Source: Gnetum montanum (lineage: Eukaryota; Streptophyta; Gnetopsida; Gnetales; Gnetaceae). From it: a stretch of DNA of 64,000 nucleotides. Location of the stretch: assembly GCA_015680685.1 (NCBI GenBank), contig MNCI01011336.1, forward strand, positions 460,574-524,573, given 5' to 3'. This document shows positions 1 to 10,640 of this stretch, piece after piece. The notes beneath the pieces are model-generated. The model ran no database searches, was not told the origin of the DNA, and saw only the letters and a list, made by a program, of their open reading frames with translations. How positions within the stretch are numbered: position 1 is the stretch's first letter; every line of letters starts with the position of its first letter. The position numbers and the translations under genes were made by a program.

Positions 1-848
1 GAGGGAGATGTCATAGAAGTCGGTGTTATGGGCGTCGTTGCCGTTGAGGGTGTACTCAACAAGACTAGTGGGCGGTGCCCCTGAGAGGCTGCACTGGAGC
101 TGCCCTCCGCAGTCTCCGGTCTGACAAGAGCCGTGGCCGGAGGCGTCGAAGGTGCAGCCGGTTCAGCCCCATATGCGGTCACTCTGGGTGCCCGCAGGCA
201 CGTCGAAGGACCGTGACTGGCCCGTCGGCACCTCCTTGCCTCCGTTAGGGAGGAGGTGCGCCGCCCACACTGTGTACCCGCATTTGTTCTCCACTGTGAA
301 TGGCACCGCATCAGCTGCTGCCATCAAGACTTGTGACTTGTTAATTATGAAACTGAAACTGAAATGCTTTTGATTATTATTGGATGGAAGGAGTATAGTA
401 CACTTTATCAATAAAGTTATCAAGAACTTTCAGAATGTTCAATTAAATTATTAACCATTATTTACCATTTGAGGTAGTTTTACTCTAGAATATGTGCAAT
501 GCTTATCTTCTATTGCTTATAGCTAATTTAATAGATACAATACTTTAACTCGTTGCAATATTAAAAATACCATCATCATGGCAGGTTAATATATTCTTTT
601 AGATACAAAAGAGGTGTTGAAACCAAAATAATTTCACTATTGAACAAAAAGTATACTGTAACACATATGGCTAAACTTAAGATGTTATAAGAATGGAAGA
701 ATAACAACATATGGCCAACATAATAGTTCACTCCCTTTACCGGAACTTGCAAAACAAACAGTTAAACAGCATACAGAACGAGAAAAAACAAACCTTGCAA
801 AGTTGCAAACAGTAGCAATAATGGCAACAGCAGCACCATCTTACTCAT
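1..848 (-). pseudogene. Thaumatin-like protein (PR-5 family), 5' part, with in-frame stop
   Basis: Seen: exon 1 (848-794) encodes MSKMVLLLPLLLLFATLQ, a classic signal peptide, and ends in phase 1 at a GT donor. Exon 2 starts at 317 after a CAG acceptor, restoring the frame and running off the window at base 1. The mature part starts around VPFTVENKCGYTVWA, followed by a stretch matching the [12 protein letters not shown] region of the family, then a GDCGGQLQC-like cysteine block and TDFYDISL. Family knowledge: thaumatin-like proteins are secreted, disulphide-rich defence or stress proteins of about 200-250 residues, and an intron after the signal peptide is usual for many members. Odd: codon 163-165 is TGA where the family has Arg (CGA), so translation would stop after about 69 residues, yet the frame beyond is intact. 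It is either a recent pseudogene or a sequence error. An alternative acceptor 3 nt further in (exon start 314) also keeps the frame. The exon is GC-rich against AT-rich surroundings. Confidence 0.88.
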
Positions 849-937
849 ATTTGGTTATATGGCGAGTGTTGGGAACCAGCCGAAGATGGACAGCTATTTG
901 CTTGAATATGGGCGAGAAATTGCATAGCCTAGGCCTC

Positions 938-947
938 TATATATATA
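938..947 (-). promoter_or_regulatory. TATA box of the thaumatin-like gene
   Basis: A clean alternating TATATATATA lies 90 bases upstream of the thaumatin-like ATG at 848-846 on the same strand. A start about 30 bases downstream would leave a short 5' UTR of roughly 60 nt. The position is plausible, but function is inferred. Confidence 0.55.
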
Positions 948-1018
948 CTATGATATTCGAGCAAAAGAGTCGTGAGTGAATTGGATTCTGGACCCAGAAG
1001 TCTTGTCTTGAAGATAGG

Positions 1019-1372
1019 TCAGTGCTTGGCGCCCCTTGGCACAGTTTTAGTGAGCACGACTTTAACGGTAACAATGGAAGACGATTTGTCTGCACCTTTC
1101 TTTTTCACACTTTCTCTTCCACGGCATTGGCTCTTCCTGCGTCTCGGTCTACGTTCTAGACCAAGTCTTCGTGGACAACTAGAATTGTCTACTGAGTTGG
1201 TGTTTACGCATTCCTGCGATTGGTCATGCCTATCGTCTTTGAATTGAATTATCTTCCTGGCATTGTCGGTGTTCTCTAGAAACGAAAATTCAGCTTCCCT
1301 GCCCTCTCCAAGGCAATTAAATTTGGTGCTTTCTGCTCCTTTTAGGAGATGAGAAAGTGATTGAACACCCAA
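1019..1372 (-). CDS. Unknown 117-codon exon-like ORF, basic C-terminus
   Basis: I do not recognise this. It is an open frame of 117 codons upstream of the thaumatin-like promoter on the same strand. The N-terminal third reads ESTKFNCLGEGREAEFSFLE and continues with NTDNARK. The middle is charged, and the C-terminal part is strongly basic (PRRLGLERRPRRRKSQCRGR, then KKK). No membrane segment or signal peptide is visible. The N-terminal third recurs in two diverged copies at about 1590-1740 and 3350-3480, where the same frame keeps similar residues (ESTELNCL, FLENNDNAKK). That suggests a duplicated protein-coding exon rather than chance. It could be the last exon of a decayed host gene or part of an unrecognised transposon. 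Confidence 0.35.
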   Translation of the reverse strand: MGVQSLSHLLKGAESTKFNCLGEGREAEFSFLENTDNARKIIQFKDDRHDQSQECVNTNSVDNSSCPRRLGLERRPRRRKSQCRGRESVKKKGADKSSSIVTVKVVLTKTVPRGAKH

Positions 1373-1400
1373 TGCACATGCTGGGAATATACTGTGCTTA
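1236..1400 (-). repeat. Exon-like repeat, copy 1 (partial)
   Basis: First of three diverged copies. It shares with the others the block containing CTTCCTGGCATT, a TTCTC-AAAAC tract, CAAGGCAATTAA and GTGCTTTCTG (plus-strand words). It overlaps the N-terminal third of the 117-codon ORF. Confidence 0.6.
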
Positions 1401-1447
1401 CTTGGTAACTAAAAGAAGCAACTTACTTGGTAACTAAAAGAAGCAAC
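1394..1447. repeat. Perfect 26-bp tandem duplication
   Basis: The word TTACTTGGTAACTAAAAGAA followed by GCAAC occurs twice back to back, marking the join between repeat copies 1 and 2. The near-identity of the two halves implies a recent slippage event. Confidence 0.8.
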
Positions 1448-1800
1448 TGAAAATACGACAAAATAATGTCATCATGGCCTTTAACACCACGCCGGGATAT
1501 AACAAAATCAAATTCTATGCATCCCCGTTAGACAGCCAGGGAAAGGACGTTATTAAGAAAGATACATACTTTTAACCAGATGTTTGTCCTTGATGGAAAA
1601 GTTAAAATTTTATATATATGCTTTCCTTCCTTCTTGGCATTATCGTTATTCTCCAAAAACAAATATTTAACTCTCCTGCCCTGTGCAAGGCAATTAAGTT
1701 CAGTGCTTTCTGTTCATTTTGAAAGTCAACAAACAGCATTGCACATGGTAAGAAAATTCTGTGCATAATTCGTAGGGGAATATTCTGTGCATAAGTGGTA
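1401..1800 (-). repeat. Exon-like repeat, copy 2
   Basis: It contains the shared flank (GGTAACTAAAAGAA ... ACAAAATAA ... TTTAACACCACG ... ATAACAAAATCAAATTCTAT) followed by the exon-like block at 1590-1740. On the minus strand the block translates as ESTELNCLAQGR then FLENNDNAKKEGK without a stop. A part of the flank is repeated again at 1755-1810. Confidence 0.65.
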
Positions 1801-3150
1801 ACCTATGTATTAAAAGAATCTGATTCGTGGAAGTGAGGAATCAAGGATTTGTTGTGATTCTGAACGTGTTTGGGTACGTGTGCCTCAAAAAAAAGTGGGG
1901 ACGGTTTGTAGCTGGGAACCTGATAGAGAAAATTTAAATATTATAGTTTTTTAAAAAAATTAAATCTCATATATCATAAAAATACATTGTAAAATATAGA
2001 ACAAGTACAATGTAAATTGAAAATATTGTAATGCTTAAAAATTGCGCAGAAAATTGCAATATCACCATTAAATTGAAGCAAGAAAATTTCCAAAGGTATG
2101 GAGGGCATTGAAACCATTTCCATACTCACTTAGGAGCCATAATCTGACCAAACATATAATTTCTGCAACAACCAACAATGAAATCCTTTTGTTACTCAAT
2201 CCAATATTTCCAAAAATGAAATTAAGCCTCAAGCCTCAACCAAATTTATAACAAATTAGGTCTCCTAATACTTTTTATCAACGACTACCTATGAGTAGCA
2301 CCCCAGGGACTACCTGTGATTAGCGCCATATGGCCATGTTGACCGCATTATAAGAATATACAACTTAGCTAAACTAGGCACACCCCAGTAACTCATCTCA
2401 CCTACAATGATGGAAAACCTTTTAGACATTGGAAAATTGGCACTAGTCGTGATGATGAAGGGGAAAGTAAAAACAGAGCGCTGTAACCAGCCATTGTCCA
2501 TGTGCTGGTGGGCTTCATTGCTTTATAAGCATCCATCTGTCATCACGTTCATGACTCATGACCCATGACGATGACCCTGTTCTGTTTTTTCTTTTTTCAG
2601 CACAGACATGAGAAAAAGAGCAAAAACCAGCAATGAATAATAAACACGCGTGAATGTGTTAGTCATGGGGGAACCTTTGACACTCCCAAAGCCAGGTGAA
2701 TCCATGCAAATGCAATGTTTTCCTCGCACGCCCCGTCCAAAACTTGATTTCCGTATAACCCATACTTGCCCCTTCGGCCTTCGGTTACCATAGTTGCCCT
2801 TTCGTGATTTCCGTGTGTTTGTTTATTTATTTGGTACTCCTTGTTTTATGCGGTCCGTCTCATGCCGATGCCATGAATCTTGATTGCTTGCTTGCCCCTT
2901 AATAATGAAATGAAATTTTTGGTATGATTCGGAACAGGAGAATATATGTAAGATTTTAATGCAAAATGCAGACATCGGAAGAACTAAAAAGGCAAGAACA
3001 ATAAGCAGCAAGACGACCATTTCAATGTATATAAAAACAAAATTTCATTGGAAATTATGAAATACATACCCATTGCGACTTTAATGCACTTCTGGCGCTC
3101 CCGAATTGGACGCCAACAATTCGTCAAAATTTATCCGGAATCGCGAATCT
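1801..3150. other. Intergenic, no gene recognised
   Basis: AT-rich sequence without a credible long reading frame. Short ORFs (for example minus 2310-2501 and 2823-3020) show no motif and are not called. There are several A/T runs at 1890-2010. It may be host DNA or old transposon debris. Confidence 0.5.
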
Positions 3151-3530
3151 CCGGCGCATAGGTGGTAACTAAAAGAAAGGACCTAATATAAGACAAAATA
3201 AACGTGACTACAAAAATGTTAAGATCTTATTTAAGATTTCAACACCACTACGGCCTAACACAACAAAATCGAATTCTATTTATCTCTTTTACACAATCAA
3301 GGAAATGACTTTACTATGAAAGATACGTACTTTCAACGGATGTTAGTCCTTGATGGGAAAGTTAAAGATTTTACCTTCCTTCCTGGCATTTTCGTTATTC
3401 TCTAAAACTAAATATGTAACTCTCTAATTAAGTTTGGTGCTTTCTACTACATATAAAAATGATTAGCATTGCACATACTAGGAAAATACTATGTAGTTGG
3501 TAACTAAAAATACAATAAAATAAACATAAG
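3151..3530 (-). repeat. Exon-like repeat, copy 3
   Basis: Same order of words as copy 2: GGTAACTAAAAGAA, ACAAAATAAAC, TTTCAACACCAC, CAAAATCGAATTCTAT, GAAAGATACGTACTTTCAAC, then the exon-like block at 3350-3480 (minus-strand ESTKLN, LENNENARKEGK). A second flank start (GGTAACTAAAAATACAATAA) follows at about 3500, suggesting a further truncated unit. A TAG acceptor-like site directly precedes the exon block on the minus strand. Confidence 0.6.
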
Positions 3531-4371
3531 AATATATTCTTAAGGTACAATCATTAGTTTCTTAACTTAATCTATTAGTAATTTTGAACAATTATGATAG
3601 TTCATTAAAGAGTCATAACTCCTTATGAAGGATAAAATAACATAAGTTCTCAACTCCTAACATATGTAACAATAATAAAGAAGATATGATTATGGAAAAT
3701 ACTGAAGAATAAAGACAAGTCTGAAGAAGACTAAGTAAGATAAAGAAGTAGCATGGAACAAAATCCACAATAATGTTTCTAAGTTAGAAGAATTTACAAA
3801 CTATAATAATTCATAATATTACAAAAGTAAAATGTATTACGCTAAAGGAGTGAGTAGAAGCATGCATCAATGTTGGAAGATGTTATGAAGTGCATAAGTT
3901 GTAATAAGCACCAAAAACTAAAAGGTTAATAAATTACTCATAAACAAAAGCAGTGAAGAAGGTTTTGGTTTCCTAAATAGAAAGAGAGGACCCAAGGTAA
4001 GCCATTCTTAAGCTAGTCTTGTTTTCTAAAGAGAAAGAGAAGACCATTTGGAAGGTTACAATGAAGTAAAGTAAATGACTAAGAAGAAGGACTAGCTATG
4101 AATGAGATAGTAGTTCATAATAGATTAGGTTGTGGATCATTGAAGGAGTCCATAAGAGCCTAGCCTATTTAAGACTGAGTGATTGGGAAAATTTGCAGAA
4201 GACCTAACATAAGTAACAAGAAAAGAGATGCATCATAAGGATATAACTAAGAAGAATATATTACCGAAAAAATAAAAAGATATTCCTAATGAGTTAGCTA
4301 AATACTAAGAATGAATAGAAAATATAAAATAATGTAAGGAAGAAATTAAGTTGAAGAAAACTTAACAAAGT
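3531..4371. other. Purine-rich AT-rich stretch, no gene seen
   Basis: A long run of GAAGAA, AAGAAG and AATAAG-like words with no open frame of note. This is the flank into which element D appears to have inserted. The matching target duplication lies beyond the right edge of the window, so it cannot be tested. Confidence 0.45.
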
Positions 4372-5725
4372 TTACCACCTAGAAAATTTGGTCGTTGGAA
4401 GAACTGAGAATCCCATGCAGCAACAACCTAACCTTGGATCCCAAGGGCCTCCAAGAAATAGGATCCAAGGTGCCCTGGATGGTTTAGTCAATCACTTAGG
4501 GACTTTAAAAATGTAAATAGGAATGGAATTGCATATTCAAACGAAAATAAAGAAACATAGAATTAAACTTGAAACTAAATCTACACTACAAATGAATTGA
4601 AAACTTTATTGAATGAAAGTGTAAAGGTTAAGAAGTACCAATTGTGTGCTCAAATGCACAAGAAGTTGTCTTGGATGGCGGTTGAAGCCTATTGGAGCTA
4701 GCAAGTTGTGTTTTATAGTCGAACTTCATGATCTAGGTAATTTCCAACTCCAATTGTCGAAGCCTCTTGTTGATTTTCTCTTGGATCTATAGCTTTGTGT
4801 GGTAATGGTGTGAATAACAGTGTTTGAATTTGGTAGCAATGGGACTACATTGAGAGTCTCTAGTGCTTAGGTAGATGCCAGTTATCTCCAAAAGTCTTAC
4901 AAATGCCAAAATGGATGTAAAATGCTTTAGGTTGCAAAGGTTCAGAACCTAAATACAATGTTCAAGTTTGGCTTTTATAGGTTTTAGGTTGCTAATTTTA
5001 GGCTACGAAATTCTGCCATGAATATTGATAGATTGGTGTTTACTTGCAGGTGTAACAACTATGATTTCCAACATAGTTATCCATTTATGACAAGGTTTGA
5101 TACACCAAAGTCATCAAAACCCATCTGAATACTATAAATAGTAAATGGATTTTTATTACTATGTTGGCCTTCACTTCAACTATGCTGGCCTTGGAGGACT
5201 ACGTTGGCATTGTTTAAATCTACCAAAATCATGGTGACTAGGTTGGCCATACTATAGCAACATGGAAATCCATGATGACTATGTTGGTGATGCTACCACC
5301 ATTGGAAATTATCATGCCTACAGTGGCCATTGCTGGGAAAATGGAAAACCCAACAACTCCAACATTAGATGTGTGTAGCTACATTAGGTTTTGTTAAAAA
5401 AATGAAAACCCAACATCATCTATGCTAGGGTAGGTGGTTCTAGTATAGTTGAGGCTATACCCTCACAAAAACCAATGAGAATGCTAAATTTGGCAATCCC
5501 CAAGGCATTTTTGACCTTCCCAAGCCCAAATATAGACATGACATTAGTTTTTCCCACTAGGGAAGTGAGATAGTAGCACTTTATGAGGCATTTTTTGCCC
5601 AAAATGTTAAAGTATGTAAGATTGTAGCTCATGGGCCTTAAACCTTACATTTACAATAATATCTTAAATCAAGTTGGGTGGTGAAGGTTATAAATTACAA
5701 CATGCATTTTCTAGGTGGTGTTTCA
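4372..5725 (-). repeat. Element D 3' LTR
   Basis: On the minus strand the LTR begins TGAAACACCA directly after a polypurine tract with core AAAGAGGGG, exactly as in element E. Its distal end aligns with the distal end of the E LTRs (GCCCTGGATGGTTTAGTCAA versus CCTTGAATGGTTTGGTTGAT, both followed by a GGGACTT word). The putative TATA (CCTATAAAAGCC, minus) is at about 4973-4984. It is shorter than the E LTR (about 1.35 versus 1.95 kb). Confidence 0.75.
5030..5430. repeat. Array of ACTATGTTGGCC-like words in the D LTR
   Basis: Variants of ACTATGTTGGCC, ACTATGCTGGCC and GACTACGTTGGCA recur about a dozen times, in both orientations, in the LTR part upstream of its TATA (U3). Confidence 0.65.
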
Positions 5726-5742
5726 TTAGCCCCTCTTTGTTG
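5726..5742 (-). promoter_or_regulatory. Element D polypurine tract
   Basis: The minus strand reads CAACAAAGAGGGGCTAA immediately before the LTR TG. This is the plus-strand primer site for reverse transcription and is nearly identical to that of E at 40395-40411. Confidence 0.75.
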
Positions 5743-6759
5743 ATGTTTGTAGGATTGGCTTGAGAAACATTGACAAATAATAAAAAACACCAATGTAAGC
5801 CCATCACCAACACTTCCTCTCCGCACTTCATTCTATAGTGTCGAACCATGCCAAAGAGTGCTTTGTGATAATCGGATAAAGTTATGAAAAGGTGATAAAA
5901 ATTGCTAATTATATTTGGTCATCAGGAAATGATCATGAGGATTAACAATGAGTTCCATAGGTTGCATCACAGCTATGATATGGCACTAAAATGTTGAACA
6001 ATCAACTAAGGCTTTGTTCTTCATGATTTGAAGTGTTAATCAGTTGCTACTATTTTTCAGGAACTAACACCTTACTCCAAGGTTTTCTTGGCCTTTAGGC
6101 TCCTCCGTTTGCATGTTCAGAGCCATTAGTTTGTCTTTTGATCCTCATTGGCTATTTGGCTTATTGGCAATTTGCTTTCCCATTTTTTTACAAGGTGAAA
6201 CCTTCATTGGGTTTCATTGTCAAGGCCAAATTTGATTTGTTTTTTCCATTGAATGAGACATGTTACATTTAATGGACATAATGGTTGAGCATGACGAAGG
6301 AGATATTAAATGACCATAATGCACAAGTGTCAAACATAGGTTACCATTGTCATTTGGGATGGGGAAAGGCCATAATCAATCTATGGGATTAGGCTCATGG
6401 AGAGGTAATAGGAGTGAACTTGAATAAGAAGTCTTGGTATGATAGGACAAACTCACCAAATCTTGCACATTGAGGTCACATGGTGATTTGCTACCATAAT
6501 GAGTTACACCTTTGTGATGACTCTAGGCTTCATCTTGTATGTACAACTCGAAGAGAAAAATAAAATAAGACAAAGAAAACATGTCATCATAATACAAAAC
6601 ATAGGGCTATATGCAAGAATTAGCAAACTAGGACACCAAAGATCACAATCGTTATACCTAAAAGGGATCTACATTTTGCATTATAGATGTTACAAAATTT
6701 TTCAATCCATTTGTCATGCAAAAAGAGGTAAAGAAAGGAATACTGGCTCACTTGTTATT
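5743..6759 (-). other. Element D 3' untranslated region
   Basis: Non-coding. The part near 5800-5900 aligns loosely with the 3' region of E (CTCTCCG ... GAGTGCT words). No reading frame is supported. Confidence 0.5.
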
Positions 6760-7725
6760 GGTCACTAAAGTCACGGATGTTGATGTTGATACCTATAAGG
6801 AAAGAATGTTATATGTAATAAGGTTTTTGATAAGAATGATTAATCAAATTGGCCAATTCATTCCCATCCATGTTTGCTATTCTAAAGGCTCCACTACCAT
6901 AGGCCTTGGTGATCAAGAAAGGTCCTTCCCAATTGGCTGAGAATTTGTTCACATTCTCATGGATAGATTTGAGGGCTAGGCCTCCCTTCTTGATCTTTTG
7001 TTTATTTAGGTCATGATGATGCTATTGATTTTGCATCTCCTGGTACTGCTTGATGTGAGTAAGAATTCACACCCATTTCTCTTCCATTGAGTCCAAGTCC
7101 ATGGTATGAACTTCTTTGATTTGTTCATCATTGATGAAGTTTGATAGGGCTACTCTCAATGATGGAACCTACAATTCAAGAGGTAAAAAAACTTTAGATT
7201 CATAAACCACGCTATATGGAGTTACAGTAGTTGTGGTTCAATAAGCTGTTTAGTAGGCCCAAAGTGCATGGACAAGACACTCATGCCACTTGTGTTTGTT
7301 ATTATTCAACATGTTTTTAAGCAAGTTTATGATGTCCTTGTTGCTAGCTTCAACTTGTCCATTGGATTAAGGGTAGTATGGTGATGAAAATGAATGCTTA
7401 ATGCCTAGGTCATGAAAAACGTTTTTCATTTCTTGGTTGCTAAATTTTGGTTCATTAATAGTCACTATGGTGATAGGTATGTCAAAATGGGCTACTATGT
7501 GGTCAAGTATAAATCTAAAGACTTGTTAAAAAATTGTCTTCCTTTGGGGAATAGCTTCAACCCACTTTGTGAAGTATTCGATTATGATGATGATGAAGTT
7601 ATGCCCTACGAAAGACTTAGGTGTTATAGATCTAATGATATCCAACCCCCAACATTGGAACAACCAAGTTATCTAAGTAGTATGTAACTCAGTTGGTGGC
7701 ATGTGTATTAGGTTGTTATGTCATT
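6760..7725 (-). pseudogene. Element D integrase (core and C-terminal part)
   Basis: Integrase of a Ty3/gypsy element, minus strand. Reading down from the gap: a PTELH-like linker, the first core segment, the second Asp region, then SNGQVEASNKDIINLLKNML, which keeps the catalytic Glu of the D,D-35-E triad. After it come HALWAY, TPYSVVYESKVFLPLEL and the C-terminal GPFLITKAY block. In-frame stops are present (for example within HALWAY-TAY). The N-terminal zinc-binding part would lie in the N gap. The open frame on the plus strand at 7412-7687 is only a shadow of this. Confidence 0.8.
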
Positions 7726-8362
7726 NNNNNNNNNNNNNNNNNNNNNNNNNNNNNNNNNNNNNNNNNNNNNNNNNNNNNNNNNNNNNNNNNNNNNNNNNNN
7801 NNNNNNNNNNNNNNNNNNNNNNNNNNNNNNNNNNNNNNNNNNNNNNNNNNNNNNNNNNNNNNNNNNNNNNNNNNNNNNNNNNNNNNNNNNNNNNNNNNNN
7901 NNNNNNNNNNNNNNNNNNNNNNNNNNNNNNNNNNNNNNNNNNNNNNNNNNNNNNNNNNNNNNNNNNNNNNNNNNNNNNNNNNNNNNNNNNNNNNNNNNNN
8001 NNNNNNNNNNNNNNNNNNNNNNNNNNNNNNNNNNNNNNNNNNNNNNNNNNNNNNNNNNNNNNNNNNNNNNNNNNNNNNNNNNNNNNNNNNNNNNNNNNNN
8101 NNNNNNNNNNNNNNNNNNNNNNNNNNNNNNNNNNNNNNNNNNNNNNNNNNNNNNNNNNNNNNNNNNNNNNNNNNNNNNNNNNNNNNNNNNNNNNNNNNNN
8201 NNNNNNNNNNNNNNNNNNNNNNNNNNNNNNNNNNNNNNNNNNNNNNNNNNNNNNNNNNNNNNNNNNNNNNNNNNNNNNNNNNNNNNNNNNNNNNNNNNNN
8301 NNNNNNNNNNNNNNNNNNNNNNNNNNNNNNNNNNNNNNNNNNNNNNNNNNNNNNNNNNNNNN
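7726..8362. other. Assembly gap (637 N)
   Basis: A run of N. From the 1,000-bp 5' LTR of element C, about 390 bp of the gap should be the missing distal part of its 3' LTR. The remainder should be element D around the RNase H-integrase junction. The D sequence expected there, judged from E, is longer than the space left, so either the gap size is approximate or D is deleted. Confidence 0.95.
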
Positions 8363-8916
8363 AGACTGCTAGGATTACCAAGCAAATATGTGTTTACACT
8401 TGAAATAGGTCATGCTCATTCTACCAATTCATTAACATGCATGGAAACATAAATATTTACTAAGTACATAGAATATAAATTGCATTACAAGTAAATCTAA
8501 TCTAAGTCAAAGTATTGCAATGAATAAGAATCAATCTTGATCTTATTGTTGTTCATGGAATGTGTCCAGGTATAATGCCACTTGAATAAGTTACCATACA
8601 ATTAACTCAAATCCACACTACGAGCACTCATTGACTATTCTCTAAGACTATAGAATAAAACTACAAGAGTTTAGCTACTTTATTGATAAAAGAATGCTAA
8701 TACATAGTAGGAGCACACATATTTATAGGTGAAAATAGACACTGCGTCAATGGGGCCACATCAACACATCATTTCATGCATTGATAGGGCCTAGTCAATG
8801 AGGCGTAGTCAATGTAGTTACATTGAAGTGGTTGTGTCGAAGAGACTACGATGAGGTAGCTATGTTGAGGAGGCTACATCAAATAGGCTATGCTAACACA
8901 ACCAACTAATGCCTCA
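8363..8916 (-). repeat. Element C 3' LTR (part after the gap)
   Basis: It matches 35848-36453 over its whole length (shared words CTGCTAGGATTACC, TGTGTTTACGCTTGAAAT, AATCAATCTTGATCTTATTG, GTTTAGCTACTTTATTGA). On the minus strand it begins TGAGGCATTAGTTGG after a G-rich tract. A TATA-like TATAAATATG (minus) lies near 8727-8737. Confidence 0.85.
8755..8900. repeat. GGCTACATC-type word array in the C 3' LTR
   Basis: Repeated words such as GGCTACATCAA, GTAGTTACATTGAAGTGG and GTAGCTATGTTGAGG. The same array, more regular, is at 36235-36440 in the 5' LTR. Confidence 0.65.
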
Positions 8917-8930
8917 TCATACCCCCATGA
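8917..8930 (-). promoter_or_regulatory. Element C polypurine tract
   Basis: The minus strand reads CATGGGGGTATGA immediately before the LTR TGAGG. It is a short but correctly placed plus-strand primer. Confidence 0.55.
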
Positions 8931-9870
8931 TTGAATAAAAACTCATCCTTGAGTTAACAAGAGAGGACTGAGCTTTCTTTACAAAAATTGGGAATGATAA
9001 GATTATTGACTTATGCTAATTACTGACTAACTTTGAGTGTCACATTATAAAATTTTATTCAAGTGGATGCATTACAAAATGACAAAATGACAAAAAGATT
9101 GAATAGACATTGAAGATTACAAAATTTGCAAAGGTCTTCAAAAATCCACTAAAGATGATTCTTCTTATTACTACTAGTGGTGGTAGACTTCTAACCTTGA
9201 TTGTTATGTTGATGTTTCTCTAGTTATGTAGAACATTCTTGAAGGATGGACAAAAATTTATTCTCATCATCCCATGGATCTAGCAAACATGTGATACTTG
9301 CGCTACTATCTTGTATGTGATATGATTTATCCATGGGCATATCCTCCATTGTGCCCCTCTTAGCTTTGTTTTCATGCCTGATAAAAGACCTTCTTCTTTA
9401 GGAATTTCCTTTAGCATCACCTATAGTTACCAAAGGATCAACATTAGTTTTTGTAAAATTTCCTTGATAGTTAACCCTTTTTAGATCCCTTAGTTTTTTT
9501 ATTTAAGCATAGGGTGATGATAGCATATTGTGCCCAAGGTTATGAGGTAACTAAAATCATCAAGTTGTTCACATTATTTTGATCAATCACTATTAGTTAC
9601 CATGATGTTTGAAAATAGGATGTTAGAAAAATTTCAAAGTGGACATCCCTAGTCCCCATGACTAATAAGCATAAGTCTAGAAGCACATAATTTTTTGAAT
9701 AATTAAAACCAAAGGTTTGATTTAGAAGATGACCAAGAGATATTGAACCTGAAGGATATTTTAACAAAAAAGTAGGAAAAAGTAAAAAGTTATTGAAAGT
9801 GATGAAAAGTAGTCCCAAAATTATGCATAAATTTAGAGAAACTATCATTGATGTTCTAGAACATGTGAAG
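8931..9870 (-). other. Element C internal region, 3' side
   Basis: Non-coding interior of C to the left of the nested element A. A 83-codon ORF (minus 9597-9848) has a hydrophobic composition but no homology that I recognise, so it is not called as a gene. Confidence 0.5.
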
Positions 9871-9875
9871 GTTAG
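9871..9875. repeat. Target-site duplication, left copy (GTTAG)
   Basis: GTTAG abuts the first TG of element A. The identical 5-mer follows its last CA at 31369-31373. Confidence 0.9.
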
Positions 9876-9969
9876 TGAAACACCAAAAATTTCAGCCTAA
9901 CACTTTGAAACAAGAACGAACCAATCCCTTTCAATCTTTCGGGAGGCAAAATTTGACTAAGGCATGGAA

Positions 9970-10640
9970 CTCACGCCCAGCTTGCTTAATCAAACTAACT
10001 CACACTAGTGTGAGCAACTCCAACAACTTCAAAATTAAGTAAAAAATGGTCCAAATATAAGGGTACAAGCCATCCTCAAGGGCCATTGATGTCCACTCCA
10101 AGTTTCAACATTCAGGGATTCAAGTTTCAAGACAAAGTGTTCACATTTTCACACTCATGCTGTCACTCACATTGAGGTCATGTTGCCAGTGTGAGAAACT
10201 CTGAAATCCCCAAAAACTGAGTCGAAATGACTTGATTCCAAGGTGAAAGTCATCCTCAAGGTTCATTGCTGCCAATTTCAAGTTCCAACCTTCAAAATTC
10301 TAGATTTCAGGCCCAAAATTGCATGTTTTTGGTAGGTCACGCTATGGTCACACTGCACTCATGCTAGCAGTGTGAGTCCAGCGTGAGCTGCCAAAAGTGG
10401 CTTAAAATAGGGCACATTCAGGCTCAAATTTCGACTTGTAGGTCACTCTCAAGGTAAACCACAGTCAGGCAATTGATGTAGTCAAGAAAAAAGCTTTAAA
10501 AGTTAAAATTTGGTGTGAAATATGTCATTTTTGGCTCACTTACACTGAGGTCACGCTGGCAACATGAGTGTAGCATGAGTGCAGTGTGAGTACTGATCAC
10601 ACTCAATCGAAAGCACACCAAACTCATGCTGAGGACATGC
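9970..10640. repeat. TCACGCTG / CAGCGTGA palindromic word clusters in A U3
   Basis: Four clusters centred near 9995, 10180, 10365 and 10565, each mixing TCACGCTG-like words with their complement (for example CACTAGTGTG, TCACGCTGGCA ... TGAGTGCAGTGTGAG). The spacing is about 190-200 bp. The 3' LTR shows the same pattern at 29700-30370. Confidence 0.75.

Noticed and set aside
7693-8452. Open frames of 220-244 codons on both strands
   Set aside because: They consist of N-translated X residues across the assembly gap.
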